DNA of 64,000 nucleotides. Source: Rhea pennata. Taxonomy: Eukaryota > Chordata > Aves > Rheiformes > Rheidae. The notes beneath the pieces were generated by a model. That model did no database searches, was not told where the DNA came from, and was given only the letters and a program-made list of their open reading frames with translations. The stretch is taken from positions 7,450,001 to 7,514,000 of the forward strand of contig NC_084682.1 of NCBI RefSeq assembly GCF_028389875.1. Reading direction: 5' to 3'. A program made the position numbers and the translations under genes. This document shows positions 27,101 through 39,100 of the stretch, in pieces. The number at the start of each line of letters is the position of its first letter. Positions within the stretch are counted from its first letter, which is position 1.

Positions 27101-30100
27101 AGCGCCGGCCGCGTTAATAATCCACTGCAGCAAATATTTGTCTTCCCGGGCGGACAACTCCCTGCTCGCTGAGCGCGGCGGTCGGCTTGCGGGGTGCCCG
27201 GCTGCGGGGACTCGTCCTCCCAGCGCGGCCGCCCGGCTAGGACGCCGCCGCGCAGGGCGCGGGGCTGCTGGCCCCGTTTGGGGCTGAGCCGAGGGGGAGA
27301 GCGCGGATGGGCCGCGGCCCCGGCGCCGCTCAGCCGCCCTCCACCTGCTCGCCGGCTGCAGTATTAATGAGGCTGCTTTGGTGCAAATCGCCTCATTAAT
27401 ATTAATCCCTCCCAGTCACCGTCAGCGGCGCGTGCTGCGAGCGAGCGGCACCTCTTCAAAGAGAGTTTGGGGAGATTAAAGCTGCGGGGGGACGCGGGAG
27501 GCAGAACTCATAGTATCGGGTCTCTGCAGGCCTGTCTGCAGCTGGTTCTGGCTCGGCAAACACGATTGCGTCCGGTCCCCTCCGTGGGCCTGAAATGCTG
27601 CAGATTTTCCCCGTATTGGGGAGAGAAAAAAGGCACCGGGGCGGCTGAGAAGCGCTGTGCATGGGAGGAGGCGGTGGTGCCGCGGGTGCCTCTCTGCGCC
27701 CGGGGCCGGTGCGGGCGGTGACGTGGGGCTCCTCAGCCCGCGGGAATTGCGGGGTTTCATCCTGCCGCGGCTCCCGGCAGCCCGCTGGGTTCATTAGAGG
27801 GAAAGCTGATGGGATCTGACTGGAGACCCCGGCTGCAGCTGCTCGAGCGGCCCCGGCTAGGCGGTGCATCCGAGGACAGCGCGCCGGCTGGGAACGGCCA
27901 TGACGAAGGACGCGGGCGCTTTCCTCCCGCTGACGCTGGCAGCCTCCTCCGCTGTCAGCTCCCGCCCGGCGGCATCTCCGGCCCCGCATCGCCCTTTCCC
28001 TGGGGCCGGTACCCGCCGCAACGCGGAGGCGGGCAGCCGTCGCGCCCTGACTGCCCAGCGCCGTGCCGCTGTTGAAGCGCGATTACTAGGGATGATTTAT
28101 TCCCTGATTTCTGGCAGCGCCGCGGGTGCTCGGACTGGTCCCGTGCAGGTGCTGCGGCCCCAGGCGGGTTATGCACCTCCTGCTCCTCATCCTGCCCTGA
28201 CCCCAGGGACCGTGCTGCGAGCTCGGTGCCGTTTCCCAGGGGAACAGCACCCACTGGACCTGGTCGGAGGGGAGGACGTTTGGATGCTAAAGGGATCTCT
28301 CCCAGATTCTCCAGGGAGCGAGAGTGCTCCTCCGGAGAGCAGCATTCCCTTGGGGCATTTGCTGCTCAGGAGCTCTGATTTTGATTGGTTTTTCTGCCGT
28401 TAGCATACCACGTGGACCGGCTCAGACACACCGTCCCGCTTGGCCACTGTCCTGTCTCTGTTGGTAGCCAACAGTGGATTCCCAGGATGGGGTATAAGGA
28501 TGGGGCAAGTGTGTTGTGAATCTCTTTGCTTTCCTAATCTCGGGGGGAAAAAAAAGCGCCTGTACAAATAGATTAAATAACCAATGAACCACTGTGATCA
28601 GAGCAGGGGTTGCATCTAGCCACAAGAATTATTCCTGGGTGCCTGACAAGAATTTCTTTCCAGCTCATTTGTTTCCAGAACTTTATTGTGCAGGAAAACA
28701 TATGGAAGGGAAGGAAAAGAAGATAACTGTGGCATTAAATCACAGAGCAGCTTTGGTCGGGAGGGGGACGGCAGGGGCTCTCGGCCCGAACCCACTGCAA
28801 GCAGGGCCACAGCGTGGAAGAGGCTCCTGGCTCCGGGCGGGAGGGCAGCAGGATCCCAGGAAGGGCCGGGAGCGTGGGGACCTGTGCCAGCCCCCTGCAC
28901 TCTGGGGGAAATCGCAGCCCCGCAGCCCCCCGGCAGCCGTCCTGCCCCACGGCACCTGCGCTCCAGCCATGGCAACCCTGACTGTGTCCTCGCCCCGCAG
29001 GTACTCCGAAGAGGAGATCCGGCAGAAAGTGGGGACCTTCCGGCAAATGCTGATGGAGAAGGAAGGCGTGCTCACCCGGGAGGACCAGCACGGGCGCCAA
29101 ATGTAAGTGAGACTGGGTACGGCTTGTGGGCCCCGGCAGCAGCTGGGCTGGCCTCCTGCAGCTGCGGGGATGACCTCCGCTGGGATCCGCGTGGAGGAGG
29201 GATACATCAAACCTGGCCTCCAAACTTGCCCTGGATGCTGAGGGCTTGGAGAGATCCCCGCTCCTCTAGGAAATCTCACCTCCAGATTCCCTCTAACGTC
29301 GAGGGATCTAAGGCAGGATCCTGTCTCTAGCGAGGTTATCCAGCACTGGTCCTCCGGAAGCCTCAGGGTGCTGCGGGGCAAGGCCAGTGTTGCAACTCCC
29401 ATGCCACAGATGTTGACAGCGGAGCACAGACAGTCTTGATGCCGGGCTCGTCCTGCTGGACACTAGCAGAGACCTTGCAGGTCTTTTGAGATGCAGGTTT
29501 GGTACACCAGGCCAAGGCAGGATTGGGACGCCGTGGGCAGATCCGTCTTCTCCCACACCGTGTGATTTGGCTTGGTCCAGTCACTTGGCAGCTGTCACAA
29601 ATCTGGCCTGGATCCCGTGTCTCCCACTGCCTTAAACACAAACTGCACCAAGGGCAGAAGAGCAAAGGGGCACACCAGCTTTATTTTGGGGGATCCAAGG
29701 GGGTTTGGGCTGTCTCACCTCTGCCCATTCCCTGCCGGTTGGGTCACCTCTCCTGCCCTCCTTGGGGCTGCAATTGTAGCTCCTGCCTCTCTCCAGGCAA
29801 GGGACATGTATGATCGTAATGACGAGTTGTGCCGTAAGGGCGCAGGCAGGATCAGCAGGGCCAGAGCCTTTGCGGTTTTTCCCCCGGGCAGACCCGGAGC
29901 CATCCCCTTGGTGCCTGGTTATCAGGCTGGTGTAAATCCCGCATAGCTCCACTGAGGAAGCTGCTCCAAGTAGTTTCTACTCTGCGACTCTGTCTTCTAA
30001 GAGCTGCTCGCTCTGCCCCTTCCCCGGGGGCTGCTTCTGCCTCAGGGTCTCGAAGCTCAGGTTGGTCGTGCAAAATGGCACAGCTCTCGCTGGAGACCTG

Positions 30101-33100
30101 CCGCCCACTGCTCCCGGGCAGTGGCTTACACTCCTGCCCGCCCAGCGCAGGAGCATCCCCGTCCTCACGAGGGTCCGCCCTGGATTGATCGTGATTTATC
30201 TGTGAAAAGCTTAATGGCCCAGGAGCGTGGCTGGCCTGGCGTGCTCCATCTATCAGCCTGGAAACCAGGTCACTTGGGACAGGAATAGCTCCTGCAGGTT
30301 CACTGAATATTAATGCTTCATTAGGGTCAGGAAATCAGGGCAAGGGGGGAGGCAGGGAACCCGTGGCAGCGGGGAGAGCCTTTCTCCCGCAGCTCCACCA
30401 CACCAGCACTGCTGCCAGGGAGCCGGGAGAGCCTGGGCTCCTGGTCCTCCGTGGCCAGCTGGTTGTACAAGGAGAGCACAGTCCCTTGCAAAGCAGCTCC
30501 CAAACCCTTCCAGCCTCCAGCATCACCATCTCCTAACACCCCAGGTGAGAGAGGCAGCACCGGGGAGTGAGGAGAGACCTGGAATGACAGAGTGAAGCGA
30601 GGGCTGTTCCTCCCTCGGGGCAGTGAAAGGGAAGAGAGCAGCCCTGGGCTTGCAGGCAGAAAGCCTGGCTGGCTGCCCATGGCCATACCAACCTGCCCAG
30701 CGCCGCCCTGATGTCCCAGAGCCAAGCTGGTGGGTTAACCAGCACCCGTCGCCCGCTGGGACGTGAGTCATCCCCAGAGCATCCTCCTAGGTAGGCTGGG
30801 GAGCAATTTGTGCTGGAGTGGTGCTGTGGCCATCGGCAGGAACCCGGGCTGGCTCTCCTGTTGGAGCTGGCGCTGTGATAAGCAGATAGGGAAACAGGAG
30901 GGAGGAGAGGGTTACCTGAACAGCCGCTGCTGTGTTCTTTCCCCACTTGCAGGCTTGCTTTTGCACTGTGATGGATAATCGTTGAAGATTAGTCTATGGG
31001 CTATAAATAATAGTGCTGATCTGGAAGGACCACTCCCAAAGCACAGGATTGCTCAGAGGAGGGTGCCAAGACCGATCCCAGGAGTGGCACTGCCCCTGTG
31101 CAAGCTACAGCTGAGTAGTTGGCAACCCTGCAGCCTGGAAAAGATGATAGAGGGCAGAAAGAGAGATGTGCAATATCCCGAGTGGCCTGCGGAGGGTGGC
31201 TCAGCACTGAGGGTCCCTCCCAGCACAAAGCCGAGGTGCTCAGGCCGAGCTAGTTGGAGCCCGGTCCAAAGAAGTGGTTCTTCTTGCAACATGCAAACAT
31301 GCAAAGGCCTTTCCAAAGGATGTCCTGGGTGTAAAAACTTTGCAGTGGTTCCAGAAGAGGCTGGACTGAGGAGATGCACTAGAGTTATTGAATAAACACA
31401 CACTCCTGTCCTTGAAATGGTGTGGAGGCTGGGAGACCACTCAGCAGAAATATTGCGTGTGCTGATCCTGGTATGATGCTTCTCTGGATGTCTACTTTTA
31501 TAGATCAGGTGTTGGGCTGGATGGACTATTTTTCTGAACCTGGGCAACTGTTCTTCTTTCAAAGCTCACATGAAAAATCAGCATCATCCACAAAATCCCC
31601 AAGGAAAACTGAGGCATAGAGCTGAGACGTGACCACCTGAGCCCCTCACTGGCTCTCTGCACAATTCCAGCTCTCATCTCCATCTATGCATATGTAGCCT
31701 AGAGGTACAGCCCAGCTCCCGAAGGAGTAACTGCTTGATGCACAGGCTGGTGGGACTGAAAAAAAACCTGATAGCATGTGTCAAGAGGGGAGATATATCT
31801 GGAGCAGCACAACCTGGTCTTGAACCACTGAGCACAGCTAATGGAAGAAAAGCTGCCAGCAGGCTCCATCTCGAAGCACGTGGTTGGTGATCCACTTGTG
31901 GTGCTGAATTTCATCAGCTACTTACGGAGCAGAGCAAAAATCCAGCAAATAATGACTTCTCTTTGCTCCTCTTGCTTCCTCCTTTCTTCCTTCTTTCCAT
32001 GTTTTTATTATTATTTGAAAGGCGTATGCTGCCCTCAGGACATGGCCAAGCCAAAAGGCGTTTGGAAAGGACCCAAAAGGTAGTTTCTCCAAAGCAGGCT
32101 GGGGGAATGGCAACCTGAGACCCACGCTGCCTCACCCCTCTGCCAACCAGCGTGGCCTGCTCAGTTGAGCAATCATTTGCAGCGAGGAGAAGGATGTCTC
32201 GCTTATATTTTCAGTCCAAAATACTTTTAATTGGGTTAAACTCCCCAGGGCCTGTCTGCGGCCAGTGAAGCCAACACATGCCATTCTCAGATTTGTCGTG
32301 TCTAGGTAGAAGTGCCTCTTCTTTAGCTGGAGGCCTTGGCAGGGCTGGCAAGCGGCTTGGTGCCAAGGGACTGTGGGGCCCTGATGGCTGCAGGGGATGC
32401 ACTTCTCCATTAGCTTTGCCTGCCAAAGGCTTCTAAGATTGGAAAGTCTGGAGGGACCCATGATTGGGATGTTAGCTAGAGAGTCCAGCTTCCAAGGCTA
32501 GATCTGCCCTTGGTAGAAGAAAACCCTTGGGCTTGTTTGATGTAGGGCATCCCAGATATGACACCATCTGCTGCAGTTTCAGCTGAGGCACCTGGAGTCT
32601 CCTTCTTGAAGGCCATGTCCTCCCCCATCTTTCCTGGATAAGATGTCCTACAACAGAGCAATTTTCCCCCAGCAGAGATGGGGTTGCCAATATGGATGTG
32701 ATGGAGAACTAGGATGTGCCTACCACTCCACCGTTTCTGTTAGCTCTGCTCTGACTGAGCTGTTATTTCTGAGCCTTTGGGCTTATGTGCTATTATTATC
32801 AAGAACTTTGGGCTTTGCTTCTTCCCCTGCAGCGTCCATGGTGACCCCAGTGCCCTTGGCGCTCCCAGGGGCTTGCTTGGTTCAGCTTGCAGGCAACAGT
32901 GGGTGGTCACCTGGGAACAGCACTAAGCTGCTCCTTCAAGGAGAGATGCTGCTCCATGCTGGAGAAGACAACCTGTGCCTAAACATGGACCAGGCAGAGC
33001 AGGGAGGAGGAGAAGAAAAACTGTCCTCACTGATGGGAGAGGATACTGAGGCACAGGGATTATAGGCTTGGTTTTCAGATTCCTCAGTATCTCCCACTCT

Positions 33101-36100
33101 TTTTGAGGGGTAGCCTGGGGCTTGTCCTGGCACCCCTGCCCAGGCAGTTGGATGCTGAATGACTTGTGGTTGGTCACCCAGGGACTTCAGCCCAAAATGG
33201 GGCTTTGAGTCCCCGTTGCTGGTACCGTGAAGCTTCCAAGGCCCTGGACAGCTTCTCTTCTGTGCAATTAACTTCTGATATCCCACATGGAGGGTGCAAC
33301 TAGTGTGATCACAGGGTATGCCAGATGTATATGCTAGAAGGGCAGATTCCACCCAGATGTCTTCCACTGCCAAACACAGCCTGAATGCTGGGAGCATGGG
33401 AAAAATGGAAAATAAACAGCCTGTATCATCTCCTGTGGATCCTCCAATGCGTCCGGCTCCAGCTCAGCTCCAGGGACCTGTGCAAGGGGCTGAGCTGGAG
33501 GCCAGGGGAAGCTTGCTCTGTCCTGAGCTCCCGGAGCTGGTGTTGGAGACAGCCCTCTGGTTGTCATCTCCAAGCAGGCCATTGCTAGGAAACGCTTCGT
33601 CAGGGCTCTTTGACGTGTTTCTGTCTGCTCCACCCCCTTCCTCTCAGCTGTTATCACCAAGTCTCAACACCCTCAGCCACCTTTTTGGCCTAGAAGCTCT
33701 TCTTCTGCTCAGGGCCCAAATCACTAGCAAAGCACCCCCACCCATCTGTAGACGGATGCGTTTGCCTTTGCCTTGTGCATGGAGGGGCTCTGGCTGGGTT
33801 TTTGGAAAAAAGGGGAGCTGGGGGCTGTGGGGGAAGGTGGAGGAGCCCAGAGGATGTGAGGAGAGTGCTGGGTGCCACTGCCGTGTGCTGAGCCTGGTGG
33901 CAGGGCTGGGAGGTCACCGAGTCCCCGGGCACGGGTGTCCCTCCAGCTGCTCCTGTGCCGACCGTGCGCTGCTAGAGGCTCAGCAAACAAGAGGCCGAGA
34001 GGCAGGTTGGTGCATCCCACCCCGCAGCGGCTGCTGTCGTCAATAGCAACCTGCCCGCCGTTTCCACGGCAGCGGGAGAATTAACGCTGACGAACACGGG
34101 AGGCAGGGGAGACCCCAGGGGTTTCGGGCCTGACGCCCAGCCCCTGGCTGTCTCGGCTGGACTGGGCAGCGGAGCCTGGCGGGACGCCCACTGCCCCCCG
34201 TGCATCCTCGGGCGGCCCGGGCTGAGCCGGCGGCACGTTCCCGCGCCTGGCGCAAAGCCTGGATAATCTGGGGCGGCTCCGGCCGACAGCCAGATAATCG
34301 CCCCGGATCCCCCGATCCTCCTGCCGTCTTCTCTCCCTCTAATCCAGCCCCTGCTGCCTGCCTGGGCTGACCCCACCGGGGAGACCCCAGCACCCTCCAC
34401 TAAGCCCTGGGACGGGAAACAGAGAGCCCTGAAATAATCCTGCTTCTCCTCCTTTGCCAGAGTGATAGAAAACCACCACGCGGTGGACGGGGAGGAGTAC
34501 GCCGCCGAGTACGCCGAGTACGACGACAGCTGCCTGCTGCAGTGCGACTGCTCGGCCGGGTGCTACCGCGACGACAGCAGCCACCGAGAGTACAGGTGCG
34601 CCCGCGGGCGGGACTGCCCGGAAGTGCCGCCGCTGCCTGCGCCCCGGCCAGCCCGCCGAGCAGCGGGGCGGCCGGCCCCATCCCCACCGTGTCCGCTTTT
34701 CCCCCGCAGGCTGAAAAGACGGTCAAGCAGCTCCACCTCTCCGCCGCCCAAGAAGAAAAAGAAAAAGAAATCGGGTCACCGCCGGAGCCGGTGAGTCGCC
34801 GGCTGTCCCAGGAGGGCAGGACGGAGCAGCTGGCTCTGCCCGCTGCTCCTTCCTTAGCCTCTGCTGAGGCTCAATTCCCCCCTAAACGGAAAGAGTTAGT
34901 GACTCCGGGTCACGAACTCGGCCCGTGCTCGGCTCTGCGGTTGGGGCCACGGGCTGCAGGGGCTGGTGCCGGGGGCAAGGCGCAGGCCTGCCCGCTGGCT
35001 GCACCTCAGCCTGCCTGGCTGCCTCTGCCCGGCGCTGCGGGGCCCCAAAGCTCACCCAGCCCGAGCACACCCTGCGCACCTGCATTGCCCCGGCCAACGT
35101 ACACGTATACACCGTATACCGGCCCCAAGCGCAGTATGTGCACCCTCCCGGGGGAGGCAAGGCAGCCGAACGCATCCCCCCAGCGCGACACACCTATGCA
35201 GGCAGGAGCCGCAACGCTCACCCCCAGCCCAGCCCTCCGGAAGGAGCTCCCGCGGGCCGCTGAGCCCCGCTTCGGCACTGCCGTTTGGCTTGCCTTGGGG
35301 GAACCAGGCACGCAGCCGCTGTCAGCTGCTTTGCGGAGATGTGACTTAATGAGGCAATTAGCATAGGGGCTAGCTGATGTGGGTAATTGCAGCATTAAGA
35401 GATGCACCATCACCCTTTAGCCTGCTCAGCTGGAAGTGCTGCTAGGGGGCTTAGGGAGGAAAGACCTGGCTGGTGTAGGGCACAGCACTGGGCAGGATCT
35501 GGCCCCTTGGAGAAGTCTGGCTCTGTCTTCCTGCCTGTCCCCTCCCCAGCTGGTGCCTGGGGCCTGCTCCTCCCCTGCGCAGCCCACAGTGGGGCTAAGA
35601 GCTGCTCTTCTTAACGTGCCTTTCTTTGCCTTCCCCGTGGCAGCAAAAAGAGGAAACCTGGCTCGGAGCGCAGGTGAGTGCCCTGGCTGTGGTGGGAAGC
35701 GGGGGGGGGGGCTCAGCAGTGTGTCCATCACCCTTGCATGACACTACGGTCCACAGCCTCCCCTCCTGCCGTGCTGTAGGGCTGAGCTGAGCCTGTCACC
35801 CTGCTGAGCCATGCTGGTGCTTGTGACCCCAAGCCCTGCCCTGGTATGGTGAGGGTGGTGGAACGGCGTGCGTGGTGGTGGGAGTGCTTGGGAGTGCTGG
35901 ACTGGAGACACATTAGTACACATGGGGAACCTGTGCAGGCTGGCGTTTGCCACTTGCTGTCCATCTGGGAAACGGTATCAGGAATTGACTTGTCCAGCTG
36001 CATTTCCTGCTGGAGACTGCAGAGCCCACAAGGTGGCAATGGGACACAGCAGGATGCAAGTGATCTGAGATGAAAGTTAATCAAAGTCCATGCTCCGAAA

Positions 36101-39100
36101 GCTTCTTTCTACCCCTACTGCAGATCCCCTAAGGAAATAGTTCCTGTGTAATGTCCGTGTGTCTAAGTCCCATTAGCTGTGCCAGGGAAGCAGGGTGGTG
36201 GTGCATTGCAGGGATGGGCTCCTGTGGGCCATGGGGATGGGCCTCAGGGTCCCTGCTGCACCCTAGCCAGGATCAAAGAGCCCCTCACTCTCAGCTCAAG
36301 GGCTCTTGTTTTTTTTTAAAAAAAAATTCCAGCTGTGACAGCTCTTCGCCAATCCGCAAGGAGAAGAAAAAGAAGGCTGGAAAGAAACACAGACGCGACA
36401 GGTAAGAAGGGCAACATGTCAGTCTGCATTTCCTCTCCTTCGTCTCCTCCCTCTTTGGGTGACAGAGAGGGATGGGCATCGAGCAGGGCTGGTTAGAGGT
36501 GAGCTTGGCAAAGACCAGTGCATGGAGATTGGGATCAAGCCCTCCTGCTTTGTCCCACTCCCAGTGAGAATCCAACTGCGGGGCTGCCTGGGGCCCTGTG
36601 GGTGCGTGGCAGCACCCTGGCATCCATGAACCCCTATTACTGTGTCCCCTGCACCTCAACAGTGCAAGCTGCCTAGTGTCCCCAGTTTCCACCAAGTCCA
36701 GGCCTGAGAGCAGTGGAGCTGTTACACATGGCCAGCCTGGGGTGGCCCTGAGTGCAGGACACCTTGGGAAGGGACCTTGGGTGATGCGGACCTGCTCCTG
36801 CAGCCACAACAGGGTGTGCTATCGTAAATCTAGAGGGAGGCACTTTGACAGGCAGGAGGAGGTAAGAGGGTGCTAGAAAGCTGCCTGCCGAGGATGTGCC
36901 AGAGACCTGGCATGTCCCCATGGTGTGGGGATGGCATTACTCAGGGCAGTGGGGCTGTCCGAGCAGCAGCTGCCCTGCTCCCAGCTCCCTTGCTGGTGTG
37001 CTTGCCCATTCATCAGCCCATCCTGGTCGTTCATTGCCTCCTCCTCTCCCTCCTGCCTGCCCTTGTCCCAGTTCACCTCCATCCTCCGGGGGCTGCCCAG
37101 CCTTTCCTGCTTATTAGCTAGCTCAGTACAACTCCTTCATCTCTGTCTCCTCTTCATCCTCCAGGTCTGAGTCTGGATCCCGGAAGAAGAGAAGACACAG
37201 GTGAGAGCGAAGGCTGCAGGAAGCCATCCTGCCAGAACCTGCTCTAGGTCTCCTTGTTGGGAGAGCCCCCAGCCATCATTCTTCCTGGTGTCCCTGCCAC
37301 TTCCACCCTGCAGGGACAGGTCCTCCCTGCCACTGAGGGTTGGGGCAGGGGGAGCAGCACCCTGAGGAGTTATGGATCCTGTAAGTGAGTGCCCCATCAA
37401 AGCCATGGGACTGAGGAGGAGAGCATGATGATTTCTAGGCAGGTGCCACGTTCTATCTGCAGTGGGAGACACAAGCCTTGTGATGACCAGCCCTGTTGGT
37501 GATACAAGCAGGGGTTGACACACGTTTTCCAGCACCCAAGAGACGTTGCCTACCTTGGGACTGTGGGGCTGGCTGTGGGACAGGAATATGCCTTGAGGTC
37601 AGGACATCCCCCTCAACTCTAAGACTAGGCACCACTGGTTGTCTGTCTACCTTGGAGGTAGCAAGGGCCTACCACACTGAGGCCTCACCAGCCTCTCGAG
37701 TAGCCAGCCATATTCTGGGTCCAATCATGCCTGGGGTCTGCAAGCTCACCCATCACAGCCCATTGTGCTCCCTGCTGCAGGACATTTTGGGGGCTGTAGG
37801 ACTGCAGCACTCGGGTCTGAGCTGGTGAAGGACTGTTTTCTCTGTCAAACAATGAGACACAGCCATGGACCAGTTAGCTAGCACCCATCTATCTCTTGAG
37901 GGCTGCCCAAAGGACCACCTTCTGCTGCCACCAGTCTGCAAGCAAGTCCTCATCTGCTGGGGGCAAACATACAGCTCTGGAGGTATCTGCCTGCCTGCTG
38001 CTAGGCAGGCAGGGCTAGCATATTCCCTGTGTGGACTCCACTGAGACATGCCTGGCCTCCAAGCTTTCTCCAGCCCAGCTTGCAGGGCCTTGAGGAGTCC
38101 CACTTTTAGGACCAATGAGCCCCTGATCTGCCTGGGGAGGAAAGGATGGATCTCAGAAGGCTTTGCCATGGTAAACCCTGGCCATGCCTTGTTCTGCAGA
38201 TGCCCTCTGCTGGCATTGCTATTTAGGGAGGCAGGAGGAAAACATGGGCAAAGGGGCCATCCGTGGGCAGAGCAGCTCAGGAGGTGGGGGAAGGTCAGCA
38301 GAGAGGTGACAACTGCCCTAAAACCGGCTGATCCAGAGCAGAAATGGCCTCCTCCTCCTCTTTAGCACTAGCCTGTCCCATCTGGCTGGCATCATTGGGT
38401 GACTTGGTTGAGGCTTGCACACAGTGGAGATCGGAGTCATCCTTGTCTGCAAGGTCTCACAACAGGGATGGCCCCAAGCAAATCTCACTCCCTCAAATCT
38501 TGGGATTTACAATATTTGGAGTCATGACAGGCCTGTTGGGAGCTCCATGAAGGTTTGCTCCTCAGTTGGCCCCCGGCTCTGGGTCACACCATCTCCAAGC
38601 GGAGCTGAGCCTGCAGCTGGGCTCCAGCACCCACTGTTAGGCTGCAACGTGAGGGTATGGTCAGCAAGGACAGAGAAGGCTAGGCACCGAAGGCTAAACC
38701 CTGAGCTGGCCCCAAGGTTGAGCTCTAGGTGCCTGGCAAGGGGCAGGGAGTAGCATCACCCTGCACAGGTGTCAGCAGTGGAGAGATGCCTGCTGAGGAT
38801 GTGGGGCTTGCTCATGCTCCTGTGTCTGCATTTTCAGCTTTCTGCTGTTTCCATAGGTCCAGAAGCCCCAAGAACAAAAGGAAAGAGAAAAACAAAGATC
38901 GCAAGAGGTGAGCTGCCAGCAGCCAGCACCTGCTATAGCTGGCCCTGTGGAGGCAGCAGGTCCTGGTGGGATGGGGCTACGCCCCATCAGGATGCTGTGC
39001 CAGAAGGAGGTGTGGGGCTACCCCTGTTGAAGTGGGTGGGGTCCAGCCCATCACCAGGCTAGGAGGGGTCTATGCTGGCCAGCCGAGCTAACCTGGGTGG

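Noticed and set aside
31899-31908. TGGTGCTGAA, exact right half of a REST (RE1) site in an SRRM3 intron
   Set aside because: The left half is not present at canonical spacing, so it is only a 10-bp chance-level match.
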